A DNA stretch of 64,000 nucleotides from Noviherbaspirillum soli. GTDB taxonomy: Bacteria; Pseudomonadota; Gammaproteobacteria; Burkholderiales; Burkholderiaceae_D. The position numbers and the translations under genes were made by a program. The stretch spans positions 23,761 to 87,760 of the forward strand of contig NZ_JACYOX010000026.1 of NCBI RefSeq assembly GCF_015352955.1. The letters are read 5' to 3'. The notes beneath the pieces are model-generated. The model was not told the origin of the DNA, ran no database searches, and saw nothing but the letters and a program-made list of their open reading frames with translations. Shown here piece after piece: positions 1 to 10,511 of the stretch (position 1 is the first letter of the stretch; every line of letters starts with the position of its first letter).

Positions 1-92
1 TCAATGCAACTTTTGGTTTGATTTGGTTTAACGAGGAATCTTTTGACGAAATCGATGTCCTGAGAACCATGTTCTTTTTAAAGGCATTGCAG

Positions 93-410
93 ATGATCAG
101 AAAACTCCTTCTTTCTGCACTATGCAGCGTATCCGTCTCGGCGACGGCTTTTTCAGGGGAAGCCCAGGCGCAGGGCGAAGCCAGCCAGCAGTATTGCGGC
201 AAGCTGGCGCAGATCGGCGCCAGCGCATTCCGCACCCGCGCCGACGGTTATCCGATGGACCGGGTATTGAACGAGGTCAAGACCATTCTCCAAAGCAAAC
301 CGGAAACACTGGAAGACGCAGAGGAGGCTATTGTCTCGATCTATGACGACCGTTCCGTCAGTTCCTCCCAGCAAGCCTATGCCAAGGTCTACGACCATTG
401 CCGCCAGTAA
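93..410 (+). CDS. Small secreted hypothetical protein
   Basis: 105 residues from the ATG at 93. The frame is open from 18, but the ATG at 93 puts a typical Sec signal peptide at the N-terminus (MIRK, a hydrophobic stretch, then a small-residue cleavage region near FSGEAQA). The mature part of about 80 residues has two cysteines (one in QQYCGK, one in YDHCRQ at the end) that could form a disulfide after export. I do not recognise a family. It converges on the antiporter gene with 28 bases between the stops. The periplasmic location is inferred from the signal peptide only. Confidence 0.6.
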   Translation: MIRKLLLSALCSVSVSATAFSGEAQAQGEASQQYCGKLAQIGASAFRTRADGYPMDRVLNEVKTILQSKPETLEDAEEAIVSIYDDRSVSSSQQAYAKVYDHCRQ

Positions 411-438
411 GCACCGGCGGCCGCAAGCGCGCAGCGGG

Positions 439-2184
439 TCAGCCGACCTCGCTGCGCGTGGCGCCGATGCGTTTTTCCCGTTCCAGTTGAATCACCTGCG
501 CGGCGGCCGACGCCGGGAAGCCCAGGCTGTGCAGCACGAACTCCGACAGCTGCAGGCCTGACTCCAGGGTTTCAGGCACCACCAGCGTCGCGCCGGCGCG
601 CAGCAGGGCCTGCGCATGCTGCTCGTCGCGGGCGCGGGCAAACAGCCGCACCTGCGGGTAATCGCGCCGGATCGCCCGCGCCGCATGCAGCACCGATGCC
701 GGATGGTCCATGGTCAGCACGATCGCCGCCGCATGCTGGGCGTGAACCTGGCGCAGCAATTCGCCGCGCGCGGCATCGCCGTAATGCAGGCGGCCGGCAT
801 GCTCCTGCAGCTGCGCCACCAATTGCGGGTTGTTGTCGATGGCGGCATAGGCGATGCCCTGCCGGTCCAGGATCTGGGCCAGCATGCGGCCGATGCGGCC
901 GAATCCGACGATCACCACATGCCCCTTCTGCGACTCGGCCGCCTGGCCTGCGGCGGCAGGCAGCGGATGCCGTTTCTGCCACCAGTCGCCGAAGGCGCGG
1001 CCGAGGCGCGCCATGGCCGGCGTGGCGAACATGCTGCAGGCCACCACCAGCGTCATGAACTGGCCCACATCCGGCGCCAGCAGCCGGCTGGCGACTGCCT
1101 GTCCCACCACGATGAAGGCGAATTCGCCGCCCTGCCCCAGCAGCAATCCGCCTTCCACTGCCCGTCCGGTGGAAAAGCCGCCCAGCCGCAGCACGGCGCC
1201 CGTCACCAGCGCCTTGATCAGGAACAGGCCTGGCACCGATAGCGCCAGCCAGAGCGGCGTGCTGGCCGCTTCCCGCAAATCGACCTGCATGCCGACCGAC
1301 ATGAAGAACAGTCCCATCAGCAGGCTGCGAAATGGCGCGATGACTACCTCCACCTCATGCCGGAATTCGGTTTCGGCCAGCAGCAGGCCGGCCAGGAAGG
1401 CGCCCAGCGCGAGCGACAGCCCGGCGGCGGCGGTCAGTGCGGCAATGCCCAGGGTGATCAGCAGCGTCAGCGCCATGAAGATTTCCGGCTGGCGCTGGCG
1501 CAGGAACATGTGCAGCAAGGGCCCGATCGCGCGCCGGCCAAGCAGGTAGATCAGCACCACCGCGCCGAGCGACTTGGCCAACGCCAGCAGCACCATGGGC
1601 AGCCAGCCGGCGGCGTCGCCGCCCGTGGTCAGCACGCCCAGCAGGATGAAGATGGGCACGACCGCCAGGTCCTGCAGCATCAGGATCGCGAACGCGGCCT
1701 GTCCCAGCGGATAACCCAGCGCCTGACGTTCCGTGAGCAACTGCATCACCACCGCAGTGGACGACAGGGACAAGACCAGTCCCAGCACCAGCGCCGCTTC
1801 CATGCGGTTGCCGAAAAGCCAGGCCAAGAGGCCGATGGCCAGCGCCGACAGCAGCACCTGGGCGCCGCCGGCGCCGAATACCCAGCGCCGCATGGCCCAC
1901 AGCCGCGAGGCCGACAGTTCCAGTCCGATCATGAACATCAGGAACAGCACCCCGAGTTCGGCCAGCGGCGCAATGCCTTCCGGACGCTGGAACACGAGGT
2001 AGGACAGCCAGGCATGCTGCTGCGCCCATAGTCCCAGGCCGTAAGGGCCGACCAGCGCGCCCACGGCAAGGAATCCAAGGACCTGGTTGATTTTCAGGCG
2101 CTGCAGCAGCGGCATCAATATGCCTGCCAGCGCGAGAAACAGCAGCGCTTCGCGCAGGAAAGGCAATCCGTCGTTATGGGGCAC
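439..2184 (-). CDS. CPA2-family monovalent cation:proton antiporter with RCK/TrkA-N domain (KefB/C type)
   Basis: 581 residues. The first ~390 residues are about 12 hydrophobic segments of a Na+/H+ exchanger-type membrane domain. After a basic linker (WWQKRHPLP), a cytoplasmic NAD-binding TrkA-N (RCK) domain starts at GHVVIVGFGRIGRM with the Rossmann pattern GxGxxG, followed by the acidic end of beta-2 (AIDNNP). The family exchanges K+ or Na+ for protons across the inner membrane, gated by the RCK domain. The start is GTG at 2184 with an AGGA about 10 bases upstream; no ATG lies close by. The length fits Kef-like antiporters. The exact ion cannot be read from the sequence, and no KefF/KefG-type ancillary gene is adjacent. 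Confidence 0.88.
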   Translation of the reverse strand: MPHNDGLPFLREALLFLALAGILMPLLQRLKINQVLGFLAVGALVGPYGLGLWAQQHAWLSYLVFQRPEGIAPLAELGVLFLMFMIGLELSASRLWAMRRWVFGAGGAQVLLSALAIGLLAWLFGNRMEAALVLGLVLSLSSTAVVMQLLTERQALGYPLGQAAFAILMLQDLAVVPIFILLGVLTTGGDAAGWLPMVLLALAKSLGAVVLIYLLGRRAIGPLLHMFLRQRQPEIFMALTLLITLGIAALTAAAGLSLALGAFLAGLLLAETEFRHEVEVVIAPFRSLLMGLFFMSVGMQVDLREAASTPLWLALSVPGLFLIKALVTGAVLRLGGFSTGRAVEGGLLLGQGGEFAFIVVGQAVASRLLAPDVGQFMTLVVACSMFATPAMARLGRAFGDWWQKRHPLPAAAGQAAESQKGHVVIVGFGRIGRMLAQILDRQGIAYAAIDNNPQLVAQLQEHAGRLHYGDAARGELLRQVHAQHAAAIVLTMDHPASVLHAARAIRRDYPQVRLFARARDEQHAQALLRAGATLVVPETLESGLQLSEFVLHSLGFPASAAAQVIQLEREKRIGATRSEVG

Positions 2185-2321
2185 GTTCTTGCATCCTGAT
2201 CTGATGGGTATGGCGACGCGCTGGGCTGCGCGTCAGGTCAGGAATTATTGCATCCCGTCGCCCATTGCGATCCGCTACGGCGCCAGCTCCGGATACATGC
2301 CGCCGGCAGGATGGCGGTCAT

Positions 2322-2732
2322 TCAGCCGGCAGACTTGCCGCGCGTGGTGCGTATCAGGATGCGCACCACTTCCCGCACGATCTGCCTGTGCGGCTCGTCG
2401 AGCAGCTGCATGTCGGCAATCAGCTTGAGGTCGACCGAACTGGCGTGCGCCGCCGGATTGGGAACCTCCTTGCGGCTGGCGTCGGCGCCAAAACGCAGCC
2501 AGTCGATCGGCACCATCAGCCAGTCGGCCAGCGTGCGCATCTTGTCCTGCGTGGGTATGGCCTCGCCGATCAGCCATTTGCGCGCCGCGTGCACGGTGAT
2601 GGGCGTGCCCGGATACCGGATGTTGAATTCCCGGGCAAGTTCGGTGGGACTGTCCGGAGAATGATGCGTATTCCGCAGGAGTTGTTGAAGCCGCAGGCTG
2701 AACTGCTCACGCTCGCTAGAAATCTTGACCAT
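2322..2732 (-). CDS. Small helix-turn-helix DNA-binding protein
   Basis: 136 residues from the ATG at 2732. An in-frame upstream start at 2768 would add 12 residues of atypical sequence, so the ATG is preferred. Residues ~8-65 look like a Cro/CI-type HTH: LRLQQLLRN, then TELAREFNIRYPGTPI, VHAARKWLIGEAIPTQDKM and LADWLMVPIDWLRFG. The tail contains a Leu-rich helix (LKLIADMQLLDEPHRQIVREVV). This is probably a transcriptional regulator; its target is unknown. It is transcribed away from the AT-rich gap at 2733-3271, where its promoter should lie. Confidence 0.6.
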   Translation of the reverse strand: MVKISSEREQFSLRLQQLLRNTHHSPDSPTELAREFNIRYPGTPITVHAARKWLIGEAIPTQDKMRTLADWLMVPIDWLRFGADASRKEVPNPAAHASSVDLKLIADMQLLDEPHRQIVREVVRILIRTTRGKSAG

Positions 2733-3271
2733 TAAGCAACTCCATGAACTACCAGTTACAAGCAGCAATTCGCTTTGTTAATTTGATTGGCTTTGCCTGA
2801 ATCGAAAAAACCTGACATTTCAGGCTGTTTTCACTCGCAATCCATCTGAAGAAACATTTACATTTTGAAACAATATAACATGAGAGCATTGTTAAAAAAA
2901 ATACAACTATAGCTCGCAGCGGAAAATTTACTAAAAGTAATATTTGCAATTCCGTCATTATCACCCTGCCCTCTGGACCGCCTTGGATATTCGATTTGCG
3001 CAAGCATTTTTCGATTAGCCTTTTCTTTGCCGCCTTGAACCCTTGTAAATCGCAAGGATTTTCTGTCCAAAAGCGCGACCATTTGAGCAAGTGCAGTTCT
3101 ATGCACGAACATTCGTAACAGAACTTTTCCGACCGATAATACAATGACAAGTGTTGTAAATATGTTGAATATGTGAAAGATTGATAGGTAGAAATTTACT
3201 TTGGAGTAAGGAAAGTTGATACTTGGTATATGTAATTAACATTTGCCAAACTTATTAACACTTCCAATGCC
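2733..3271. other. AT-rich intergenic region
   Basis: About 540 bases of markedly lower GC than the flanks. It separates the divergent HTH gene and response regulator and should hold both promoters. A 133-codon minus-strand frame (2749-3150) crosses it, but its codon use and cysteine/aromatic-rich product do not look like a real protein. No RNA gene or repeat was recognised. Confidence 0.5.
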
Positions 3272-3991
3272 ATGAGAATTGCCGTACTTGATAACGATCG
3301 TAGCCAGAGCGAACTGGTATGTCAGGTTCTCTCCGCGGCGGGACATGCCTGCCACACTTATGCGTCAGGCAAGGAGCTGATGGCGCAAGCCAAGCGCGAC
3401 AGCTTCGACCTGCTGGTGCTGCACTGGCAATTGGCCGACAACAACGGCGCCGAGATCATCAAGTGGGTCAGGGAGAAGATGTCGCCCACCCTGCCGGTGC
3501 TGTTCATCACCGGGCGCTCGAACGAGGATGACATCGTGGCCGGCCTGGCCGCGGGCGGCGATGACTACATGATCAAGCCGATCAGGCGCGGCGAACTGGT
3601 GGCCCGCGTGCAAGCCCTGCTGCGACGGGCCTATCCCACCCAGAATGCGGTGGAACAAATCCAGTTCGGCTCCTATGTGTTCCAGGCCCGTACCGGCCGG
3701 GTGACGATGAAGGGCAAGCCGATCGACGTGACGCAGAAGGAATTCGACCTGGCCCTGCTGTTCTTCCGCAACCTCGGCCGGCCGCTGTCGCGCGCCTTCA
3801 TTCTCGAAGCGGTCTGGGCGCGCGATGTGCAGATTCCGTCACGCACCATGGATACCCATGTGTCGCGGGTACGCAGCAAGCTGCAGCTGCGGCCGGAACA
3901 CGGCTTCCGCCTGGCGCCCGTTTACAGCTACGGCTACCGGCTTGAGCAGATGTCGCAGAACAATGGCAATAGCAGCGACAACGGCGGCTGA
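3272..3991 (+). CDS. OmpR/PhoB-family response regulator, phosphoacceptor Asp replaced by His
   Basis: 239 residues. Residues 1-120 are a receiver domain: the acidic pocket VLDNDRS, the beta-3 strand DLLVLHWQL, the conserved Thr in VLFITGRS, and the Lys in DYMIKPI. Residues ~128-230 are a winged-helix DNA-binding domain ending in GYRLEQM. The phosphoacceptor position at the end of beta-3 (residue 51) is His (codon CAC) where the family has Asp, so ordinary aspartyl phosphorylation looks impossible. Thr and Lys are retained and the fold looks intact. No sensor kinase is next to it. It may be an orphan, phosphorylation-independent regulator. The start is ATG; the two residues after it (RI) lead straight into beta-1. 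Confidence 0.85.
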   Translation: MRIAVLDNDRSQSELVCQVLSAAGHACHTYASGKELMAQAKRDSFDLLVLHWQLADNNGAEIIKWVREKMSPTLPVLFITGRSNEDDIVAGLAAGGDDYMIKPIRRGELVARVQALLRRAYPTQNAVEQIQFGSYVFQARTGRVTMKGKPIDVTQKEFDLALLFFRNLGRPLSRAFILEAVWARDVQIPSRTMDTHVSRVRSKLQLRPEHGFRLAPVYSYGYRLEQMSQNNGNSSDNGG

Positions 3992-4166
3992 GCATGCCTA
4001 TCAGGGGCGCGGCAGAAGCGTTTCGGCGTTATCGCATAGCTTGCCGTAGTACCCGCAGCGCCCGCACTGCCTGCGTCTACGCGTTGGCAACGACCGTTAT
4101 GCGCATTCGTCAGATGCTTGAAGTTCGTTAATCGAACCCCAAAAAGATGGATATAGAGCGACACGG

Positions 4167-4172
4167 TATAAT
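4167..4172 (+). promoter_or_regulatory. Candidate -10 element of the hemA promoter
   Basis: A perfect TATAAT sits 27 bases upstream of the hemA start codon. No good TTGACA-like -35 lies 16-18 bases upstream, so this rests on the -10 alone. A start about 7 bases downstream would leave a leader of roughly 20 bases. Confidence 0.35.
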
Positions 4173-4199
4173 AACGGCTCAATTTTTCGCCATTTTTCA

Positions 4200-5483
4200 A
4201 TGCAACTCCTTGCCGTCGGGCTTAATCATCACACTGCGCCGCTCGCGCTGCGCGAGAAGGTGGCTTTCCCCGCTGACCGGATAGGTCACGCGGTTGCCGC
4301 CGCGCGCAACTGGTTTGGCGGCAGCGTGCCCGGTGGCGGCGAGGCGGCGATACTTTCGACCTGCAACCGCACTGAACTGTACTCGGCCAACCGGCTCAAT
4401 GCCGGCGTCGATCACTCCATCGACAGCACTGCCCGCTTCCTGGCCGATTACCACCAGCTTCCCTACGCCGAACTGCGTCCCTATCTGTACACATTGCCGC
4501 AGGACAATGCAGTGCGCCACGCCTTCCGTGTCGCATCCGGGCTGGATTCCATGGTGCTGGGCGAGCCGCAGATCCTGGGCCAGATGAAGGATGCGGTGCG
4601 CCAGGCCGAAGCGGCCGGCGGCCTCGGCACCTATTTGCACCAGATGTTCCAGCGCACTTTCGCGGTGGCCAAGGAAGTGCGCAGCACCACCGAGATCGGC
4701 GCCCACAGCGTATCGATGGCGGCGGCGGCAGTCAGGCTGTCCCAGCGCATCTTCGACCGCATATCCGACCAGAATGTGCTGTTCATCGGCGCCGGCGAAA
4801 TGATCGAACTGTGCGCCACCCACTTCAGCGCACAGAATCCCAAGACCCTGACGATTGCCAACCGCACGCTGGAGCGTGGCGAATTGCTGGCCCACCGCTT
4901 CAACGGCAAGGCCATCATGCTGGCCGACCTGCCCGAGCAGCTGGCCAATTTCGATATCGTGGTCTCCTGCACCGCGTCATCGCTGCCGATCATCGGCCTG
5001 GGCCTGGTGGAGCGGGCGATCAAGGCGCGCCGCCACAAGCCGATCTTCATGGTGGACCTGGCGGTGCCGCGCGATATCGAGGCCGAAGTCGGCCGCTTGG
5101 ACGACGTGTTTCTCTACACCGTGGACGACCTCGGCGCGGCAGTGCAGACCGGCATGGAAAACCGCCAGGCCGCGGTCAGCCAGGCCGAGGCCATCATCGA
5201 GACCCGGGTCCAGGCCTTCATGCACTGGATGGACGGCCGCGCGGTGGTGCCGGTAATCCAGGAACTGCATGAGAACAGCGAGCAGATTCGCCTGGCAGAA
5301 CTGGACCGGGCCAGGCGCATGCTGGCGCGCGGCGACAGCGCCGACGCGGTGCTGGAAGCGCTGTCCCGCGGCCTGACCGCCAAATTCCTGCATGGCTCGC
5401 AGCAGGCGCTGCACCATGCCCAGGGCGACGAGCGCGCCCGCCTGGCAACCCTGCTGCCGCAACTGTTCCGTACCCGTCGCTAG
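4200..5483 (+). CDS. hemA: Glutamyl-tRNA reductase
   Basis: 427 residues. It reduces glutamyl-tRNA(Glu) to glutamate-1-semialdehyde with NADPH, the first step of C5-pathway tetrapyrrole synthesis, in the cytoplasm. The N-terminal catalytic domain has [10 protein letters not shown] and [11 protein letters not shown], with nucleophilic Cys55. The NADPH-binding domain carries [13 protein letters not shown] around residues 196-208. The C-terminal helical dimerisation domain runs from ~310 to the end. Length is typical. hemA-prfA-(dsbB)-prmC is a common proteobacterial order. The start ATG is preceded by an A/T-rich stretch without an obvious Shine-Dalgarno. Confidence 0.97.
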   Translation: MQLLAVGLNHHTAPLALREKVAFPADRIGHAVAAARNWFGGSVPGGGEAAILSTCNRTELYSANRLNAGVDHSIDSTARFLADYHQLPYAELRPYLYTLPQDNAVRHAFRVASGLDSMVLGEPQILGQMKDAVRQAEAAGGLGTYLHQMFQRTFAVAKEVRSTTEIGAHSVSMAAAAVRLSQRIFDRISDQNVLFIGAGEMIELCATHFSAQNPKTLTIANRTLERGELLAHRFNGKAIMLADLPEQLANFDIVVSCTASSLPIIGLGLVERAIKARRHKPIFMVDLAVPRDIEAEVGRLDDVFLYTVDDLGAAVQTGMENRQAAVSQAEAIIETRVQAFMHWMDGRAVVPVIQELHENSEQIRLAELDRARRMLARGDSADAVLEALSRGLTAKFLHGSQQALHHAQGDERARLATLLPQLFRTRR

Positions 5484-5558
5484 CGACGCCATCCCGTCGC
5501 CGTTCCCGATCGTCCGCGGCCCCGCCGCTCCCCTGTGTTGCCCTAGCCGGAAAATGCC

Positions 5559-6641
5559 ATGAAGCCATCCATGCTCGCCAAACTCGACCAGCTCGCCAAC
5601 CGGCTGGAAGAAGTCAATACGCTGTTGATGCAGGAAGGCATCACCGACAACATGGACCAGTACCGCAAGCTCAACCGCGAGCATGCCGAACTCGGTCCGC
5701 TGGTCGAGCTGTACCAGCAGTACACCCAGGCCGACCGCGACATCGCCGCCGCGCAGGAGATGCTGGCCGACCCCGAGATGAAGGAATTCGCACAGGAGGA
5801 AATCGCAGGCAGCAAGGCGCGCATGGAAGCGCTGGAAGTCGACCTGCAGAAGCTGCTCCTGCCCAAGGACCCGAACGACGAACGCAACATCTTCCTCGAG
5901 ATCCGCGCCGGCACCGGCGGCGACGAGTCGGCGCTGTTCGCCGGCGACCTGCTGCGCATGTACACCCGCTATGCCGAACGCCAGCGCTGGCAGGTGGAAA
6001 TGGTGTCGGAATCGCCGTCCGAGCTGGGCGGCTACAAGGAAGTGATCGTGCGCATCGTCGGCCTCGGTGCCTATTCCAAGCTGAAGTTCGAGTCCGGCGG
6101 CCACCGGGTGCAGCGGGTGCCGGCCACCGAGACCCAGGGCCGCATCCATACCTCGGCCTGCACGGTGGCAGTGATGCCCGAGGCCGACGAGATCGAGGAC
6201 GTGGACATCAACCCGGCCGACCTGCGCATCGATACCTATCGCGCTTCCGGCGCCGGCGGCCAGCACATCAACAAGACCGACTCGGCGGTGCGCATCACCC
6301 ACCTGCCGACCGGCCTGGTGGTGGAATGCCAGGATGACCGCAGCCAGCACAAGAACAAGGCCTCGGCGCTGAAGGTGCTGGCGGCGCGCCTGAAGGATGC
6401 CCAGCTGCGCGAGCAGCAGTCCAAGGAGGCGGCGACCCGCAAGTCGCTGATCGGCTCGGGCGACCGCAGCGAGCGCATCCGCACCTATAATTTCCCGCAA
6501 GGCCGGATGACCGACCATCGCATCAACCTGACGCTCTACAAGCTCGACTTCATCATGGACGGCGACCTGGACGAACTGACCGGCGCGCTGGTCGCCGAAC
6601 ACCAGGCCGAGCTTCTGGCCGCGTTGGGTGACGACGAATAA
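5559..6641 (+). CDS. prfA: Peptide chain release factor 1
   Basis: 360 residues, the standard RF1 length. It recognises UAA/UAG in the ribosomal A site and triggers peptidyl-tRNA hydrolysis. The PAT anticodon-like tripeptide (188-190, in QRVPATETQ) marks RF1 rather than RF2, and the catalytic GGQ is at 233-235 ([18 protein letters not shown]). The Gln is the target of the methyltransferase encoded by prmC downstream. It lies 75 bases after hemA and 22 bases before dsbB, probably in one transcript. Confidence 0.98.
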   Translation: MKPSMLAKLDQLANRLEEVNTLLMQEGITDNMDQYRKLNREHAELGPLVELYQQYTQADRDIAAAQEMLADPEMKEFAQEEIAGSKARMEALEVDLQKLLLPKDPNDERNIFLEIRAGTGGDESALFAGDLLRMYTRYAERQRWQVEMVSESPSELGGYKEVIVRIVGLGAYSKLKFESGGHRVQRVPATETQGRIHTSACTVAVMPEADEIEDVDINPADLRIDTYRASGAGGQHINKTDSAVRITHLPTGLVVECQDDRSQHKNKASALKVLAARLKDAQLREQQSKEAATRKSLIGSGDRSERIRTYNFPQGRMTDHRINLTLYKLDFIMDGDLDELTGALVAEHQAELLAALGDDE

Positions 6642-6663
6642 TCCTTCTTTCCTGGAACAAGCA

Positions 6664-7149
6664 ATGAATCCTTACCGCCCCGTATTGCTCGCCGTTGCCC
6701 TGGTCTCGATGATCCTGCTGGCCGTGGCGCTGTACCTGCAGCATGTGATGAACATGCTGCCCTGCCCGCTGTGCGTCCTGCAGCGCTATGCCTTCGCCGC
6801 CGTGGCCATCATCTGCCTGATCGCCGCCGGCCGCCGCAGTGCCGGCGCCCAGCGCACCGGCACCGGCCTGGCGGCGGTCGCCGCGCTGGCCGGCCTGGGC
6901 GTGGCCGGCTACCACCTGTGGATCAAGGCCAACCCCACGATTTCCTGCGGCATCGACCCGCTGGAAACCTCGCTCAACACCATCCCCACCGCGCGCCTGC
7001 TGCCTTTCCTGTTCCAGGCCGACGGCCTGTGCACCACCGAGTACGAACCCATTCTCGGCCTGTCGATACCGCAGTGGTCCTTCATATGGTTTGCGATCTT
7101 CGCCATCGCGCTGGGCTGGACCGCCTGGCGCCGCGTTGCGCGCGGATGA
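6664..7149 (+). CDS. dsbB: Disulfide bond formation protein B (quinone-linked DsbA oxidase)
   Basis: 162 residues from the ATG at 6664. A start at 6628 would overlap prfA and is less likely. Four membrane helices are visible. The periplasmic loops carry CPLC (Cys34/Cys37) and a second pair, Cys95 (ISCG) and Cys123 (GLCTTE), as in DsbB. The protein reoxidises DsbA and passes electrons to ubiquinone in the inner membrane. Its stop overlaps the prmC start (ATGA), so the two are probably translationally coupled. Finding dsbB between prfA and prmC is unusual, but the product is clear. Confidence 0.93.
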   Translation: MNPYRPVLLAVALVSMILLAVALYLQHVMNMLPCPLCVLQRYAFAAVAIICLIAAGRRSAGAQRTGTGLAAVAALAGLGVAGYHLWIKANPTISCGIDPLETSLNTIPTARLLPFLFQADGLCTTEYEPILGLSIPQWSFIWFAIFAIALGWTAWRRVARG

Positions 7150-7976
7150 GCAGTCCCCTGGCCGGACGTTCGATTGCCGAAGTGCTGGCGCAATCGCCGC
7201 TCGACGCGCTCGATACCCGCGTGCTGCTGTGCCATGCGCTGGGCCTGACCCGGGTGCAGCTGATCACCCGCGCCGACCACCTGCTGAATGACACCGAAGC
7301 GGCGCGCCTGGAAGCCGTGCTGGCGCGGCGCGCGGCCGGCGAGCCGGTGGCTTACCTGACCGGCGAGCGCGAGTTCTACGGCCTGCCTTTCCAGGTCACC
7401 CCGGCGGTTCTGATTCCGCGTCCCGATACCGAACTGCTGGTGGAACTGGCCTGCGAGCGCCTGCCCCGTGGCGGCAGCGTGCTCGACATGGGCACCGGCT
7501 CCGGCGCCATCGCCGTGGCCATCGCCCATGCCAGGCCGGATGCACAGGTCAGCGCGCTCGACGCCAGCGCCGCCGCGCTGGAGGTGGCCCGCGGCAATGC
7601 GGCGCGCAACGGCGTCCAGGTCGAATTCCTGCAAAGCGACTGGTATGCGGCGCTGTCGCTGCCGCCGCGGCGCTTCGACATGATCGTCTCCAACCCGCCG
7701 TATATCGTCGCCGGCGACCGACACCTGTCCGAGGGCGACCTGCGCTTCGAGCCGGTGGACGCACTGACCGACCATGCCGATGGCCTGTCGGCGCTGCGCG
7801 CCATCGTCGCCGGCGCGCCGGCCTTTCTGGCGCCGGGTGGCTGGCTGCTGATGGAGCACGGCTACGACCAGGCGCAGGCGGTGCGCGCGCTGCTGCAGGG
7901 CTGGGAACAGGTGCAGAGCTGGCGCGACCTGGCCGGCATCGAGCGCGCCAGCGGCGGCGTCCTCGCGGATCGCTGA
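7146..7976 (+). CDS. prmC: Release factor glutamine N5-methyltransferase
   Basis: 276 residues. It methylates the GGQ glutamine of RF1 and RF2 using SAM. The N-terminal helical domain is followed by the SAM-binding motif VLDMGTGSG (about 112-120) and the catalytic NPPY (183-186, SNPPYIVAG). The start is the ATG overlapping the dsbB stop; the frame is open well upstream, but that part lies over dsbB and is a shadow. Encoding the modifying enzyme beside its substrate prfA is the standard context. Confidence 0.96.
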   Translation: MSSPLAGRSIAEVLAQSPLDALDTRVLLCHALGLTRVQLITRADHLLNDTEAARLEAVLARRAAGEPVAYLTGEREFYGLPFQVTPAVLIPRPDTELLVELACERLPRGGSVLDMGTGSGAIAVAIAHARPDAQVSALDASAAALEVARGNAARNGVQVEFLQSDWYAALSLPPRRFDMIVSNPPYIVAGDRHLSEGDLRFEPVDALTDHADGLSALRAIVAGAPAFLAPGGWLLMEHGYDQAQAVRALLQGWEQVQSWRDLAGIERASGGVLADR

Positions 7977-8049
7977 CAGCATTCGCCCACAGGGTTCGCT
8001 AACAGCCGCACTTTGCGTATCATCCAACGCTTGATTTTCCCTATCCGAC

Positions 8050-10395
8050 ATGATGCTGCCTTCCATTGAACAACGCCTGGCCAACGAACTGGCCGCCCGT
8101 CCGGCGCAGGTTGCCGCCGCCATCGCCCTGCTCGACGAGGGCGCCACCGTGCCCTTCATCGCCCGCTACCGCAAGGAAGCCACCGGCGGCCTCGACGACA
8201 TCCAGCTGCGCCTGCTGGAAGAAAGACTGCGCTACCTGCGCGAACTGGAAGACCGGCGCGCCGCGGTGATCGCCTCGATCCAGGAGCAGGGCAAGATGAC
8301 GCCGGCCCTGCTGCAGGCGGTCAGCCTGGCCGAGGACAAGACCCGGCTGGAAGACCTGTACCTGCCCTACCGCCAGAAGCGCCGCACCAAGGCGCAGATC
8401 GCGGCCGAGGCGGGCCTCGCGCCGCTGGCCGACGCATTGCTGGCCGACCCGGCGCTGACGCCGGAACAGGAAGCCGAAAAATACCTGAGGCCGGCCTTCA
8501 AGACCGATGGCGCCGACAATCCCGGCGTGCCCGACGTAAAGGCCGCGCTGGACGGCGCCCGCCAGATCCTGATGGAGCGCTTCGCCGAGGATGCCACCCT
8601 GCTCAGTTCGCTGCGCGAGTACCTGCAGGAACACGCGGTGGTGGAATCCAAGGTGGTGGAAGGCAAGCAGGATGCCGGCGAAAAGTTTGCCGACTATTTC
8701 GACTATGCCGAGTCCATCGCCACCATCCCGTCGCACCGGGCGCTGGCCCTGTTCCGCGGCCGCCGCGAGGAAATGCTGACGGTGACGATGCGCCTGGACA
8801 GCGAAGAGGAAAAGCCGAAATGGGATGCGCCGCACAACCCCTGCGAAGGTCGCATCGCCAGCCGCTTCGGCATCAGCAACAAGGGTCGCCCGGCCGATAA
8901 ATGGCTGGCCGACACGGTACGCTGGGCCTGGCGGGTCAAGCTGATGATGCACCTGGAAACCGAGCTGATGGGCGCGCTGCGCGAAAAGGCGGAACTGGAA
9001 GCGATCAACGTCTTTGCGCTGAACCTGAAATCCCTGCTGCTGGCCGCACCCGCCGGCCCGCGCGCCACCATGGGCCTGGACCCGGGCCTGCGCACCGGCG
9101 TGAAGGTCGCGGTGGTCGACGCCACCGGCAAGGTGGTCGACACCGCCACCATCTATCCGCACCAGCCGCGCAACGACTGGGACGGCGCGCTGCATACGCT
9201 GGCGCAGCTGGCCGCGAAGCATCAGGTCGCGCTGATCTCGATCGGCAATGGCACCGCCTCGCGTGAAACCGACCGCCTGGCGCAGGACCTGATCAAGCGC
9301 CACCCGGAGATGAAGCTGACCAAGATCGTGGTGTCCGAAGCTGGCGCCTCGGTCTATTCGGCTTCCGAATTCGCTTCACGCGAGCTGCCTGACCTGGATG
9401 TGTCGCTGCGCGGCGCGGTGTCGATCGCGCGCCGGCTGCAGGACCCGCTGGCCGAACTGGTGAAGATCGATCCGAAATCGATCGGCGTCGGCCAGTACCA
9501 GCATGACGTCGGCCAGTCACAGCTGGCGCGCACGCTGGACGCGGTGGTCGAGGACTGCGTCAATGCGGTCGGCGTGGATGTCAACACCGCGTCGGCGCCG
9601 CTGCTGGCGCGGGTGTCGGGCCTGAATGCCAGCGTGGCCCAGGGCATCGTCAGCTACCGCGACATGAAGGGCATGTTCACCTCGCGCGCGGCGCTGAAGT
9701 CGGTGCCGCGCCTGGGCGACAAGACCTTCGAACAGGCTGCCGGCTTTCTGCGGGTGATGAATGGCGACAATCCGCTGGATGCGTCCGCGGTGCATCCGGA
9801 ATCGTATCCGCTGGTTGAAAAAATCGTGGCGGATTTGAAGAAGGATGTGAAATCGGTGATCGGCGACAGCCGGCTGTTGAAATCGCTGAATCCGGCAAAA
9901 TATTCGGATGACCGGTTTGGCGTGCCGACCGTCACCGACATCCTGAAGGAACTGGACAAGCCCGGCCGCGACCCGCGCCCGGAATTCACCACGGCCACCT
10001 TCAAGGAAGGCGTCGAGGAAATCAGCGACCTGCGGCCCGACATGGTGCTGGAAGGCGTGGTGACGAACGTGGCGGCCTTCGGCGCCTTTGTCGACATCGG
10101 CGTGCACCAGGACGGGCTGGTCCATATCTCGGCGCTGTCCAACAGCTTCGTGAAGGATCCGCACACGGTGGTCAAGGCGGGCCAGGTGGTCAAGGTGAAA
10201 GTGCTGGAAGTCGACGCCAAGCGCAAGCGCATTGCGCTGACCATGCGCCTGTCCGACAGCGCGCCGGCAGCCGGCAGCAAGCCTGAGCAGCGCGGCGACC
10301 GCACCGATGGCAAGCGCCTGGCGCAGCACCAGCGCCAGGAAAAGGCGGCGCCTGCCGGTGCGATGGCGGCGGCATTTGCGAAGCTGAAGGGCTAG
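8050..10395 (+). CDS. tex: Tex-family RNA-binding transcription accessory protein
   Basis: 781 residues. Order along the protein: helical Tex N-domain ([15 protein letters not shown]), YqgF/RNase H-like domain ([16 protein letters not shown]), helix-hairpin-helix region ([19 protein letters not shown]), and a C-terminal S1 RNA-binding domain ([19 protein letters not shown], about residues 655-730). A basic, low-complexity tail follows. Tex binds nucleic acid and influences transcription in many bacteria; its exact role here is unknown. The start is one of two adjacent ATGs (8050 or 8053). It stands alone, 73 bases after prmC. Confidence 0.95.
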   Translation: MMLPSIEQRLANELAARPAQVAAAIALLDEGATVPFIARYRKEATGGLDDIQLRLLEERLRYLRELEDRRAAVIASIQEQGKMTPALLQAVSLAEDKTRLEDLYLPYRQKRRTKAQIAAEAGLAPLADALLADPALTPEQEAEKYLRPAFKTDGADNPGVPDVKAALDGARQILMERFAEDATLLSSLREYLQEHAVVESKVVEGKQDAGEKFADYFDYAESIATIPSHRALALFRGRREEMLTVTMRLDSEEEKPKWDAPHNPCEGRIASRFGISNKGRPADKWLADTVRWAWRVKLMMHLETELMGALREKAELEAINVFALNLKSLLLAAPAGPRATMGLDPGLRTGVKVAVVDATGKVVDTATIYPHQPRNDWDGALHTLAQLAAKHQVALISIGNGTASRETDRLAQDLIKRHPEMKLTKIVVSEAGASVYSASEFASRELPDLDVSLRGAVSIARRLQDPLAELVKIDPKSIGVGQYQHDVGQSQLARTLDAVVEDCVNAVGVDVNTASAPLLARVSGLNASVAQGIVSYRDMKGMFTSRAALKSVPRLGDKTFEQAAGFLRVMNGDNPLDASAVHPESYPLVEKIVADLKKDVKSVIGDSRLLKSLNPAKYSDDRFGVPTVTDILKELDKPGRDPRPEFTTATFKEGVEEISDLRPDMVLEGVVTNVAAFGAFVDIGVHQDGLVHISALSNSFVKDPHTVVKAGQVVKVKVLEVDAKRKRIALTMRLSDSAPAAGSKPEQRGDRTDGKRLAQHQRQEKAAPAGAMAAAFAKLKG

Positions 10396-10511
10396 CGCGT
10401 TGATGACTGCGAGGCCGGACCGAGAAGTCGGGCAAGTCAGACCGAGAGGTCAATCAGCGCACAAAGGCGGTTTTTCCTATAATGAGCAATCTCTTAAAAA
10501 GCGAGGCAGCA

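Noticed and set aside
2749..3150. 133-codon minus-strand frame in the AT-rich gap
   Set aside because: Unusual residue mix, no ribosome site or family signal, lies where promoters are expected.
4977..6602. 541-codon frame opposite hemA and prfA
   Set aside because: Both plus-strand genes are certain; the antisense product is low-complexity.
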